DNA from: Pelagibius litoralis | Lineage (GTDB): Bacteria > Pseudomonadota > Alphaproteobacteria > Kiloniellales > Kiloniellaceae | DNA length: 64,000 nt | NCBI RefSeq assembly: GCF_011683915.1 | Contig: NZ_JAAQPH010000005.1 | Span: forward strand, 186,001-250,000 | Direction: 5' to 3' | Part shown: positions 31,511 to 39,401 of the stretch, piece after piece | How the letters are laid out: each line of letters begins with the position of its first letter | Numbering within the stretch: the first letter of the stretch is position 1 | Translations under genes and position numbers: made by a program | The notes under the pieces: model-generated | Told to the model about the DNA's origin: nothing | Database searches by the model: none | Seen by the model: only the letters and a program-made list of their open reading frames with translations

Positions 31511-32380
31511 CTATCCAGCCAGGACAAGGGTCGACCACTCCGCCAGACGATAGCGCGTCACGAGGCGCAGGCCGGCCGCGCGGTAGCGGGCGATCACCGG
31601 CTGTTCCTGACTGACCAGCAGGCCGGAGAGAACCACCACCCCGCCCGGCGCCAGATGACAGCGCAGATCCTGGGCCATGGCGCAGAGCGGTGCGGCCAGA
31701 ATGTTCGCCAGGATCAGGTCATAGGGGCCCCGGGCGCGGATCTCCGCCCGGCGAAAACCATCGCTCAGCATGACCGTAACCCGGTCGCTCACCCCGTTGC
31801 TGCGCAGGTTTTCCCTGGTCACCACCAGGGAGGGCGCGTCGTTGTCGACGCCCAGGACCGAACAGGGCCAGAGCCGGGCCGCCGCCATGGCCAGAACGCC
31901 CGACCCGCAGCCCATATCCAGAACCTTTTCGACGGAGCGCCGCTTCGCCAGGGCCTGCATCGCCAGAAGGCAGCCGCGGGTGGTCTCGTGACGCCCGGTT
32001 CCGAAAGCGGCATTCGCATCGATCAGCAGGTCGATGGCCCCCCAGGGGGCGGGCCCGGTGATGTGGGAGCCGCGGATGCGAAAGCGCCCCGCCGTGATGG
32101 CCGGCAGGGAGCGCTGGCTTTCCGCCACCCAGTCAACCTCCGGCAGTTGCTCGAGGCGATGACCGGGAGTCTCGATACCGGCGGTTTCCGCGCCAAGGGT
32201 CAGCAGGCGGTCGAGTTCCTCGGGGCCGGGCGGGTCGGCAAGATAAAGCTGCCAGGGAATCAGGCCGGCCGCATCTTTGCCGCCCGTGACCAGCGCCCCG
32301 CCCAAGGGCTCGAAGACCGCCTCGAAAGCCGTCAGCGACGGCTCCGGCAGGGCCAGGGTCAGGCAGTAGGTCGCCGTCAA
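31511..32380 (-). CDS. prmA: Ribosomal protein L11 methyltransferase
   Basis: SAM-dependent methyltransferase that trimethylates ribosomal protein L11. The 289-residue product has the N-terminal L11-recognition domain, then the hallmark DANAAFGTGRHETTRGCLLAM, SAM motif I VLDMGCGSGVLAMAAA, the acidic loop VLGVDNDAPSLVVTRENL and motif IV DLILANILAAPL. The first codon is TTG at 32380 with GGAGAAAG six bases upstream; no ATG alternative gives the conserved start. It follows the helicase gene on the same strand by 61 bases, a gap filled by a short dispersed repeat. Confidence 0.95.
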   Translation of the reverse strand: MTATYCLTLALPEPSLTAFEAVFEPLGGALVTGGKDAAGLIPWQLYLADPPGPEELDRLLTLGAETAGIETPGHRLEQLPEVDWVAESQRSLPAITAGRFRIRGSHITGPAPWGAIDLLIDANAAFGTGRHETTRGCLLAMQALAKRRSVEKVLDMGCGSGVLAMAAARLWPCSVLGVDNDAPSLVVTRENLRSNGVSDRVTVMLSDGFRRAEIRARGPYDLILANILAAPLCAMAQDLRCHLAPGGVVVLSGLLVSQEQPVIARYRAAGLRLVTRYRLAEWSTLVLAG

Positions 32381-32405
32381 AATTCTTTCTCCAGGGATAG
32401 GCGTG

Positions 32406-32446
32406 CGGGCTGGAACCGCTTCGGCGTCAGTCGAAAACGATCTAGC
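32406..32446 (-). repeat. Short stop-codon-associated repeat, copy 1
   Basis: Read on the minus strand, the helicase TAG stop is followed by ATCGTTTTCGACTGACGCCG and then AAGCGG...CCAGCCCG. Closely related sequences follow the TAG stops at 61253 and 62504. Confidence 0.7.
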
Positions 32447-34718
32447 CGGCCTGATCGGCCGGCACGACGAAGCTGGCGATCACCTTCTTTTCGCCGGCCT
32501 TGTCGAAGCTGATATTCAGGCGCTCGCCTTCGACCGAAGCGATACTGCCGTAACCGAACTTCTGATGAAAGACCCGGTCGCCACGCTGGAAGGCGCCGCT
32601 GGCGATGGTCTCGATGCGGGTCGGGGTCACGTCGATGAAGGGCGAACCGGTCTCGCCGCGACGGGATTTCGCCCGCGCAAGGCCGGGGCTGACCCGTGCC
32701 TCGCTCCATTCGCTCATGCCGCCAAAGGCCGAGGCCGCCGCACCGTAGACACCGTGGTCGCTCTCCTGCGCCACGTGCTCGCTGGGCAGCTCGTCGACGA
32801 AGCGCGAAGGAATCGCCGCCGCCCAGGAGCCATGCATGCGCCGGTTGGCGGCAAAGGAGATAACGACCTGCTTGCGCGCCCGCGTCAGGCCGACATAGGC
32901 GAGGCGGCGCTCTTCCTCCAGGCCGCTGCGGCCGGTTTCGTCGAGGGCGCGCTGGTTGGGGAACAGTCCCTCCTCCCAGCCCGGCAGGAAGACGGTGTCG
33001 AACTCCAGGCCCTTGGCGGCATGCAGGGTCATGATGGTGACCACGTCCTGGCCCTCCTGCGACAGCGCCTCCATGACCAGGGAGACATGCTCCAGAAAGC
33101 CGGCCAGATTTTCGAACTCACCCAGCGCGTTCACGAACTCCTTCAGGTTCTCCAGCCGCCCCGGCGCCTCCAGCGACTTGTCGTTCATCCACATCTCGGT
33201 GTAACCGGATTCCTCCAGCACGATCTCGGCCAGTTCGGGGTGCGGTGTGGTCTCCACCATGGCGCGCCAACGGTCGAAGTCCCGCAACAGGTTGCCCAGC
33301 GCACGGCGCGCGGCAGGGCGCAGTTCATCGGTCTCGACAAGGCGGCGCACCGCCAGGGTCAGGGGAATGTTGCCGGCCCGCGCGGTCCTATAGAGCAGTT
33401 GCAGGGTGGCATTGCCGAGGCCGCGCTTGGGCTTGTTCATGATCCGCTCGAAAGCCAGATCGTCGTCGGGCGAATGGATCACCCTGAGGTAGGCCAGCGC
33501 GTCGCGGATTTCCATGCGCTCATAGAAGCGCGGCCCGCCGACCACACGATAAGGCAGGCCGAGGGTGATGAAGCGCTCTTCGAACTCACGGGTCTGGGCG
33601 CCGGTGCGCACCAGGATGGCGATCTGATTGAGATCGAGATCCTTGTCGCGCGCCTGCATCGCCTCGATCTCTTCGCCGACGAAGCGCGCTTCGGCTTCAC
33701 CGTCCCAAAGCCCGCGCAGGCGCAGCTTCTCGCCCTCGTCGCCCTCGGTCCAAAGGGTCTTGCCGAGGCGCCCCTCGTTGTGGGCGATGAGGCCGGAGGC
33801 GGCGGCCAGGATGCGGCCGGTGGAGCGGTAGTTACGCTCCAGCCGGATCACCTTGGCGCCGGGAAAGTCCTCCTCGAAGCGCAGGATGTTGCCGACCTCC
33901 GCCCCGCGCCAGCCATAGATCGACTGGTCGTCATCGCCGACGCAGCAGATGTTCTTGTGGCCCTGGGCCAGCAGACGCAACCAGAGATACTGCGCCACGT
34001 TGGTATCCTGATACTCGTCGACCAGGATATAGCGGAAGCGCCGGTGATAGTCGGCCAGAACCTCCGGCTCGTTCTGGAAGAGCGTCAGGTTGTGCAGCAG
34101 CAGGTCGCCGAAGTCGCAGGCGTTCAGGGTTCTGAGACGCTCCTGGTAGGCCTTGTAAAGCTCGACCGCCCGGCCGCGGGCGAAATCGCCGGCTTCGCCC
34201 GCCGAAACCTTTTCCGGCGTCAGGCCGCGGTCCTTCCAGCGCTCGAAAATCGACAGCAGCGCGCGCGCCGGCCACTTCTTCTCATCCACCGCCTCGGACT
34301 GCAGGATCTGCTTCACCAGACGCACCTGGTCATCGGTATCGAGAATGGTGAAGTTGCTGCGCAGGCCGACAGCTTCCGGGTTGCGGCGCAGGATGCGCAC
34401 GGCAATGGCATGGAAAGTGCCGAGCCACCAGCCCTCGACCGAGGGCCGCTCCAGCAAGGCTGCGACCCGGTCCTTCATCTCCCGCGCCGCCTTGTTGGTG
34501 AAGGTGACGGCCAGCAGTTCGCCGGGCGCGCGTACCCGGCCGGTCATCAAAAGGTGCCCCAGACGGGTGGTGAGGACGCGGGTCTTGCCGGTCCCGGCGC
34601 CGGCCAGCACCAGAACCGGGCCGTCCAACGCCTCGACAGCCGCCCGCTGGCCCTCGTTCAGAGCGTCGAGATAGGGATAGGGATGGGCCGGAGTCGCGGC
34701 CGCAAAAAGATCTGACAT
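32442..34718 (-). CDS. uvrD: UvrD/PcrA-type ATP-dependent DNA helicase
   Basis: Superfamily 1A 3'-5' helicase for excision repair and replication-fork processing, 758 residues. Motifs in order: Q-motif LNEGQRAAVEALDGP, motif I VLAGAGTGKTRVL, Ia AVTFTNKAAREMKDR, II ILVDEYQDTNVAQY, III NICCVGDDDQSIYGWRGAE, IV VIRLERNYRS, V VTIMTLHAAKGLEFDTVFLPG and VI RLAYVGLTRARK. The C-terminal tail, with GDRVFHQKFGYGSIASVEGE, is the Tudor-like RNA-polymerase contact of PcrA/UvrD. ATG 34718 begins the conserved N-terminus; longer starts are not supported. The long plus-strand frame opposite is a shadow. Confidence 0.96.
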   Translation of the reverse strand: MSDLFAAATPAHPYPYLDALNEGQRAAVEALDGPVLVLAGAGTGKTRVLTTRLGHLLMTGRVRAPGELLAVTFTNKAAREMKDRVAALLERPSVEGWWLGTFHAIAVRILRRNPEAVGLRSNFTILDTDDQVRLVKQILQSEAVDEKKWPARALLSIFERWKDRGLTPEKVSAGEAGDFARGRAVELYKAYQERLRTLNACDFGDLLLHNLTLFQNEPEVLADYHRRFRYILVDEYQDTNVAQYLWLRLLAQGHKNICCVGDDDQSIYGWRGAEVGNILRFEEDFPGAKVIRLERNYRSTGRILAAASGLIAHNEGRLGKTLWTEGDEGEKLRLRGLWDGEAEARFVGEEIEAMQARDKDLDLNQIAILVRTGAQTREFEERFITLGLPYRVVGGPRFYERMEIRDALAYLRVIHSPDDDLAFERIMNKPKRGLGNATLQLLYRTARAGNIPLTLAVRRLVETDELRPAARRALGNLLRDFDRWRAMVETTPHPELAEIVLEESGYTEMWMNDKSLEAPGRLENLKEFVNALGEFENLAGFLEHVSLVMEALSQEGQDVVTIMTLHAAKGLEFDTVFLPGWEEGLFPNQRALDETGRSGLEEERRLAYVGLTRARKQVVISFAANRRMHGSWAAAIPSRFVDELPSEHVAQESDHGVYGAAASAFGGMSEWSEARVSPGLARAKSRRGETGSPFIDVTPTRIETIASGAFQRGDRVFHQKFGYGSIASVEGERLNISFDKAGEKKVIASFVVPADQAG

Positions 34719-34878
34719 GGCCCTTTTATAGCGCAAGCCCGCCCGGGGCTCACGCTCGGAAAACCGCGCCCCGGCGATAAACTGACGAGAAACTGACATG
34801 GCCTTACCAGAGCGGCCTTGACCACCCCGGTTGCGCCGCCTTTCATGCCACGCTGCACCATCCGAAAAGGAATCCTTT

Positions 34879-36018
34879 ATGCCCCGGCGGACCGAAACCC
34901 TTCCCCTTCTGACAGCAACCCCCGGGACCAGCCGGACCCTGACGGTGCACCGCTTCGGCGAGGCCGGCGCCAGGCCGAAGGCCTATCTGCAGGCCTCCCT
35001 CCACGCCGATGAGACCCCGGGCCTGCTGGTCCAGCACCATCTCCACCGCCTGCTGGCGGCGGCAGAAGAACGTGGCGAGATCCAGGGCGAAGTGATCCTG
35101 GTGCCCTACGCCAACCCCATCGGCCTCGCCCAGTTCAACAACAGCGTCCACCTGGGGCGCTGTGAGGTGGGCGGTGGCGGCAACTTCAACCGCAACTGGC
35201 CGGACCTCTTCACCCCCATCGCCGACGGCCTGGCCGACAAGCTGGGCGGCGACGCGGCGGCCAACGTCACCGCGATCCGCAAAGCCCTCAGCGACCATTT
35301 GGCCGGGCAGGAAGCGGGCAGCGAGATGCATTCGCTGCGCCTCGCCCTCGCCTCCCTCGCAGCAGACGCGGATCTGGTCTGGGACCTGCACTGCGACGAC
35401 GAATCGCTGATGCATCTGTTCCTGATCCCGGCGCACTGGCCGCAGGCCGCCGACTTCGCCGCCGATCTCGGCTGCCATGCGGTGCTGCTGGCCGACGACT
35501 CCGGCGGCAACTCCTTCGACGAAACCTTCTCGACCCCCTGGACCCGTCTGGCGGCGCGCTATCCGCAGCACCCGATTCCGGCGGCCTGCCTGTCGGCCAC
35601 CGTCGAGCTGCGAGGGACTTCCGACGTGAACGATGAACTGGCCGCCGGCGATGCCCAGGCGCTTTTCCATTCGCTGCAGCGCTTCGGCGTGATCGCCGGC
35701 GAGACCCCGCCGCCGCCGGCACCGCTCTGCGACGCCACCAACCTGGACGCCACCGATTCGGTACGCGCACCCTGCGGCGGCGTTCTGGCCTACGCGGTGC
35801 AGCTCGGCGACCGGGTCGAGGCCGGCGACACCCTGGCCTGGATCGTCGATCCAGCGGCGGAGCCGGACAAGGCACGCCACCCCGTCGTCAGCCAGGCCAG
35901 CGGCATCGTTCTCTCCCGCCGACTGCACCGCTACGTGCGCCCGGGCATGGCCATCGCCAAGGTCGTCGGCAATACCGCGCTGCCCCACCGCCAGGACGGC
36001 TATCTGCTTGAGGACTAA
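34879..36018 (+). CDS. Succinylglutamate desuccinylase/aspartoacylase-family hydrolase
   Basis: A 379-residue zinc carboxypeptidase-fold (M14-like AstE/AspA) hydrolase. The zinc motif HADETPG (HxxE) is near residue 37; the substrate arginine/asparagine part GGNFNRNWPDLF follows, and the third zinc ligand is in LVWDLHCDDES. The C-terminal part (ATDSVRAPCGGVLAYAVQLGDRVEAGDTLAWIVDP) is a biotinyl-lipoyl-like barrel common in this family. It should deacylate an N-acyl amino acid or similar amide; the exact substrate is open. ATG 34879 has AAAGG upstream. Divergent from the helicase gene. Confidence 0.88.
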   Translation: MPRRTETLPLLTATPGTSRTLTVHRFGEAGARPKAYLQASLHADETPGLLVQHHLHRLLAAAEERGEIQGEVILVPYANPIGLAQFNNSVHLGRCEVGGGGNFNRNWPDLFTPIADGLADKLGGDAAANVTAIRKALSDHLAGQEAGSEMHSLRLALASLAADADLVWDLHCDDESLMHLFLIPAHWPQAADFAADLGCHAVLLADDSGGNSFDETFSTPWTRLAARYPQHPIPAACLSATVELRGTSDVNDELAAGDAQALFHSLQRFGVIAGETPPPPAPLCDATNLDATDSVRAPCGGVLAYAVQLGDRVEAGDTLAWIVDPAAEPDKARHPVVSQASGIVLSRRLHRYVRPGMAIAKVVGNTALPHRQDGYLLED

Positions 36019-36148
36019 GGCAGTTCCTGCCTGGCCGCAATCAACACGCGGAAATCCTGCTGGAAAAGACAGAAAGGCGCGCTATTTCGATAAAAGCGGT
36101 ATGGTTAAGGAAACCAGGGGGAAACGCCGTAACAACAAGGAACGCGGC

Positions 36149-37162
36149 ATGACCAAACACATCCGGCTCTTTCCTGCTGTCCGTTGCCTACAGGCTTTCA
36201 CCTTCGGGCTGCTTTGTTTGCTTACCCTCATCGGCCTGCCTCTGGCCCCGGCGACGGCCCAGACCAATCCCCTGGGCGCCGTCGTCGGCGTGCGGGCGGA
36301 GGTGCCGCCTTCGGCGCGCACCGCCGGTACCCTGGGCACGGAACGCGAAGGCGGCGGCGTTGTGATCGGCGCCGACGGACTGGTGCTGACCATCGGCTAC
36401 CTGATCCTCGAAGCCGTACAGGCCGAAGTGGTGCTGCAGGACGGCGAGACGGTGCCGGCGGACATCGTGGCCTACGACTACGATACCGGTTTCGGCCTGC
36501 TGCGCCCGGCAACCACCCTGAACGTCGCCCCCATCGAGCTGGGCGATTCCGATGCCCTGTCGGAACAGACCCAGGTTCTGGTCGCCGGACCCGACGGGCC
36601 CAGCGCGGCCATGGTCGTGTCGCGGCGGGAGTTCGCCGGATACTGGGAATACCTGCTGCCCAACGCCATCTTCACCGCCCCGCCCTACCGCGCCTTCGGC
36701 GGTGCGGCGCTGATCGGCGCCGACGGCCGCCTGCTGGGCATCGGCTCGCTGATCGTCGGCGATGCCCTCGCCCCCGGCGAGACCTTTCCCGGCAACATGT
36801 TCGTGCCGATTTCCATGCTGAGGCCGATCATGGACGACCTGATGCGCCAGGGCCGCGCAGGCGGACCGGCCAGGCCCTGGCTCGGCCTATTCACCCAGGA
36901 ACTGCGCGGGCATGTCTTCATCAACCGCGTTTCACCGGACGGACCCGCCGCCACCGCCGGGGTCATGGAAGGCGACATCGTCGTCGCCGTCGGCGGAGAG
37001 CCGGTCAGCAACCTCTCAGAGTTCTATCGCAAGATCTGGGCCCTGGGCGACGCCGGTATCGACGTGCCCCTGACGATCCTGAAAGGTGCCGACGGCTTCC
37101 GCGAAGTCTCGGTGAAGTCCGGCGACCGCTACGACTACCTGAAACTCGACCCGACGTACTGA
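36149..37162 (+). CDS. Exported trypsin-fold/PDZ protein lacking the catalytic triad (DegP-like pseudoprotease)
   Basis: A 337-residue protein with a signal peptide (AFTFGLLCLLTLIGLPLAPATAQ), an S1C/HtrA-like chymotrypsin fold (about 45-235) and one PDZ domain (about 240-335, with GHVFINRVSPDGPAATAGVMEGDIVVAVGG). Fold landmarks align with DegP but the catalytic residues do not. The His site reads LTIGYLI (Tyr84 for His), the Asp site YDTGFGLL (Gly114 for Asp), and the Ser site RAFGGAAL (Phe183 for Ser). It therefore looks inactive and could act as a chaperone, scaffold or regulator in the periplasm. AAGGAACG precedes ATG 36149. Confidence 0.83.
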   Translation: MTKHIRLFPAVRCLQAFTFGLLCLLTLIGLPLAPATAQTNPLGAVVGVRAEVPPSARTAGTLGTEREGGGVVIGADGLVLTIGYLILEAVQAEVVLQDGETVPADIVAYDYDTGFGLLRPATTLNVAPIELGDSDALSEQTQVLVAGPDGPSAAMVVSRREFAGYWEYLLPNAIFTAPPYRAFGGAALIGADGRLLGIGSLIVGDALAPGETFPGNMFVPISMLRPIMDDLMRQGRAGGPARPWLGLFTQELRGHVFINRVSPDGPAATAGVMEGDIVVAVGGEPVSNLSEFYRKIWALGDAGIDVPLTILKGADGFREVSVKSGDRYDYLKLDPTY

Positions 37163-37173
37163 CGAAGCTCCAG

Positions 37174-37268
37174 AACATGTGAATCCGGTCGCTATCAAAC
37201 AGTTAGAGCAGATTCACCGGCTTGATGGATCGCTTTCAGCGATTCCATCCAACCCGGATCTGCTCTAA
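37174..37268. repeat. Palindromic dispersed repeat, copy 2
   Basis: This matches the 13902-13996 part of copy 1. The outer arms TTAGAGCAGAT (37203-37213) and ATCTGCTCTAA (37258-37268) are perfect; the first hairpin of copy 1 is present only as its 3' arm. It fills the space between two convergent genes, and its right arm contains the stop codon of the minus-strand gene at 37265. Confidence 0.88.
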
Positions 37269-38017
37269 GCGGCTTTCTCCCTTCGGCTGCGCAACTGGCT
37301 GGCCTCCAACTGCTCGAACAGACTCGTCGGCGGGATCTGCAGAATGTGGCGGATGTCCTCCCGGCCCATCCAGACGGTCCAGACCTCCATTTTTTCACGC
37401 TGCCCCGGAACCGCCCAATAGAGACTGCCCGGCTCCGTGTGCATGTATCCCTCCCTTGCCGCCAGGCCCTTACAGGCCGCAAGGGGGAACATGAAGCCGA
37501 AGACGTAGTCCGGCGACCACTTCTCCAGGCTTATCGCCATCGCCAGCCGGGCCAGGATCGCGGTCATCCCCGCGCCCCGGTATCCGCCAGGCCCCCCTTT
37601 CAGCCAGAGTTCGCCGTGATAGCAGACCTTACCGGCGATCATGCGAGAGCCCGGTGCTCCGCGGTATTGAGACCGGCGCATATCGATCCCATAACCGGCG
37701 GGGGTGAAGTCGCGAAACTGCGCGTCCATATATGACGCAAGGGTCAATCCTTCCAGGTCAATGGTGCGCACGGCCTGGGTATGGACGATCTCGCCCTGAG
37801 GGTCGCGGCCCAGGATCCAGAACGCCGTTTCCTCGTTCAGATCGTTGCCCTGGGGACTGAAACGCGGCGCCAGAGCATTTCGCTCCGGCTGGTCCTTCAA
37901 CGCCTTCTGTAAAAAGGAGAAATCCGAGCCGGTTTCCAAGGTGATCCCCTGATCATCCACCAGTTCGGTGATGGTGGAGACGAACCGGGAACCTGTGAGA
38001 CGGTCTTTTGTGGCCAC
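37265..38017 (-). CDS. GNAT-like acyltransferase, cassette A (paralogue of 45555)
   Basis: A 250-residue cytoplasmic protein with no named family known to me. The centre, KVCYHGELWLKGGPGGYRGAGM, followed by a helix and SPDYVFGF, resembles GNAT motif A (RGxG acetyl-CoA loop), and PLAACKGLAAREGYMH resembles motif B. The N-terminal half has FWILGRDPQGEIVHTQAVRTIDL, a strand pattern seen in acyl-homoserine-lactone-synthase-like and FeeM-like GNATs. The start is GTG 38017 with GCAGGAG perfectly placed. It follows the regulator gene by 53 bases, an arrangement repeated at 44505-46322. Its stop lies inside a palindromic repeat arm. GNAT membership is inference; substrate unknown. Confidence 0.65.
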   Translation of the reverse strand: MATKDRLTGSRFVSTITELVDDQGITLETGSDFSFLQKALKDQPERNALAPRFSPQGNDLNEETAFWILGRDPQGEIVHTQAVRTIDLEGLTLASYMDAQFRDFTPAGYGIDMRRSQYRGAPGSRMIAGKVCYHGELWLKGGPGGYRGAGMTAILARLAMAISLEKWSPDYVFGFMFPLAACKGLAAREGYMHTEPGSLYWAVPGQREKMEVWTVWMGREDIRHILQIPPTSLFEQLEASQLRSRREKAA

Positions 38018-38070
38018 TTTCTGCTCCTGCGTTTGGCTGAAAACACAGAGCTTAAGCCTCAGAAGTGTGT

Positions 38071-38961
38071 TTATTCTTGCTCTTCTGCCGCTTTTGGGTC
38101 GAATGCCATCAATAAATCCTCCGGCATGGACCTGATCCGGTCTTCCGCGAGACCGGCGATACTGACGTTGTAGGTTCGGTCGACCAGGAGGATCAGGGCA
38201 AACTCCCCATCCGGAAAAGCACAACCCAGCAGCAGCCGCTGAAAGCTGACCGGCTGCAGCGGTCCGCCCTTTTCTCTGGGCATCAACGTGTGGACGTGGT
38301 CAAGGCGAACGGACTGTCCGTCGTGAACACTCTGATAGGCCTGCGAGATAAACTTGGCGTAGGCGGTTCCAGCGGGCATCTCTTTAACAAAACTGCCGAT
38401 GTTGCTCTTCGCCCAGGCCCAACCGAACCAGGAAGCATAAGACGACTTTTCGCCGATCTCGACGCAGAGCCATCCGTCCCTGTGACGGCGATAGACGACC
38501 AGATAGGGACGGATCGCAGCCAGCGCCGGCGATTCGATGGCGGCATTGGCATTCGCCCAGCATCGCAGTCCACATTGCAAAAGGGGCGATTTGTCGATCC
38601 GGAGGCGGCTTACCTGATGTTTCTGCGCACAAAAGACCGGGCCGCCGTCTTCGTCGTTCAGCACCAGCACCCGGCCGTCGTCGCCTTCGGTGTAGCCGGC
38701 CAGCCAGGCCTCGCCGCGCTCCAAAATGGCCTCGGCTTCCTTCAGCGACCGGGCCCCCGCCTCGGTGAGGTGGTACTGCCGGTTTTTCATCTCAAAGAGC
38801 CGCTCGCCTCTGATTTCCTCCAGAATCCCAACATGCCGGCGCACTGTCTGGCGCGTGCTTCCCAGGACCTCGACAGCCTCCGAGAGGTTCAGCGTGCGGG
38901 CCAACACGGTATAGGAGCGGAGCAATTCAAACAGCATCGTCTGGCCGGGCACTGAAGGCAT
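38071..38961 (-). CDS. Winged-helix regulator with PAS-like C-terminal half, cassette A
   Basis: A 296-residue protein. Residues about 10-75 are a LysR-like winged helix (ARTLNLSEAVEVLGSTRQT, then VRRHVGILEEIRGERLFEM). The C-terminal 200 residues are not a LysR effector domain: PYLVVYRRHRDGWLCVEIG, WFGWAWAKSNIGSF and FQRLLLGCAFPDGEFALILL suggest a PAS-like sensor fold of the kind frequent in Rhodospirillales. A close paralogue is encoded at 44505-45431. It precedes the GNAT-like gene on the same strand and probably controls it, and possibly the divergent transporter at 39402. The ligand is unknown. ATG 38961 has AGAGAAG upstream. Confidence 0.72.
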   Translation of the reverse strand: MPSVPGQTMLFELLRSYTVLARTLNLSEAVEVLGSTRQTVRRHVGILEEIRGERLFEMKNRQYHLTEAGARSLKEAEAILERGEAWLAGYTEGDDGRVLVLNDEDGGPVFCAQKHQVSRLRIDKSPLLQCGLRCWANANAAIESPALAAIRPYLVVYRRHRDGWLCVEIGEKSSYASWFGWAWAKSNIGSFVKEMPAGTAYAKFISQAYQSVHDGQSVRLDHVHTLMPREKGGPLQPVSFQRLLLGCAFPDGEFALILLVDRTYNVSIAGLAEDRIRSMPEDLLMAFDPKAAEEQE

Positions 38962-39401
38962 AGGGGCAACATCTTCTCTACGGACATGACAGCACAGGCT
39001 GCTCTGCCCGTGCCAAAACGCGCCACGGCCAACCTGCAGCCGGGGATGTTACGGATGCTTACCCTAGGCTGCAACGATCAGACAATTGCCGCATCAGGCG
39101 AAGAGGGCCTACGGCCACACCGCGCCCGGCGGGAAATATCCCGAAACAATGACCACATGACGACGGTTCGATAGGCCGAAAACACCCGGTTCCATGGGGT
39201 TTCGGCCGTCTAATCACCTGTCATCTGATTTTCATTTTCCCGTCATGTTTCATTAACCGCGGGCTCAACGCGGCGTCATGCGGCGAGCCTACATAAAATT
39301 GCAACGAGATCGTCACATAGGGAGATGCCTGTTACCGGCCGAACGTTCTGCGTCCTAGCCGACACAGACACCGACAGAGGCCGAAAGTTAGGAAAGCAGT
39401 A
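38962..39401. other. 440-base divergent intergenic region
   Basis: No gene is supported. It holds the control regions of the cassette A regulator (leftward) and the anion transporter (rightward), and a hairpin with arms GGCCGAAA/TTTCGGCC at 39174-39207. 39225-39300 is AT-richer (TTTTCATTTTCCC, TTTCATTAACCGC) and is the likeliest place for a transporter promoter. Confidence 0.45.

Noticed and set aside
32403-34715. 770-residue plus-strand frame opposite the helicase gene
   Set aside because: Exact antisense of UvrD motifs; no start context and no domain.
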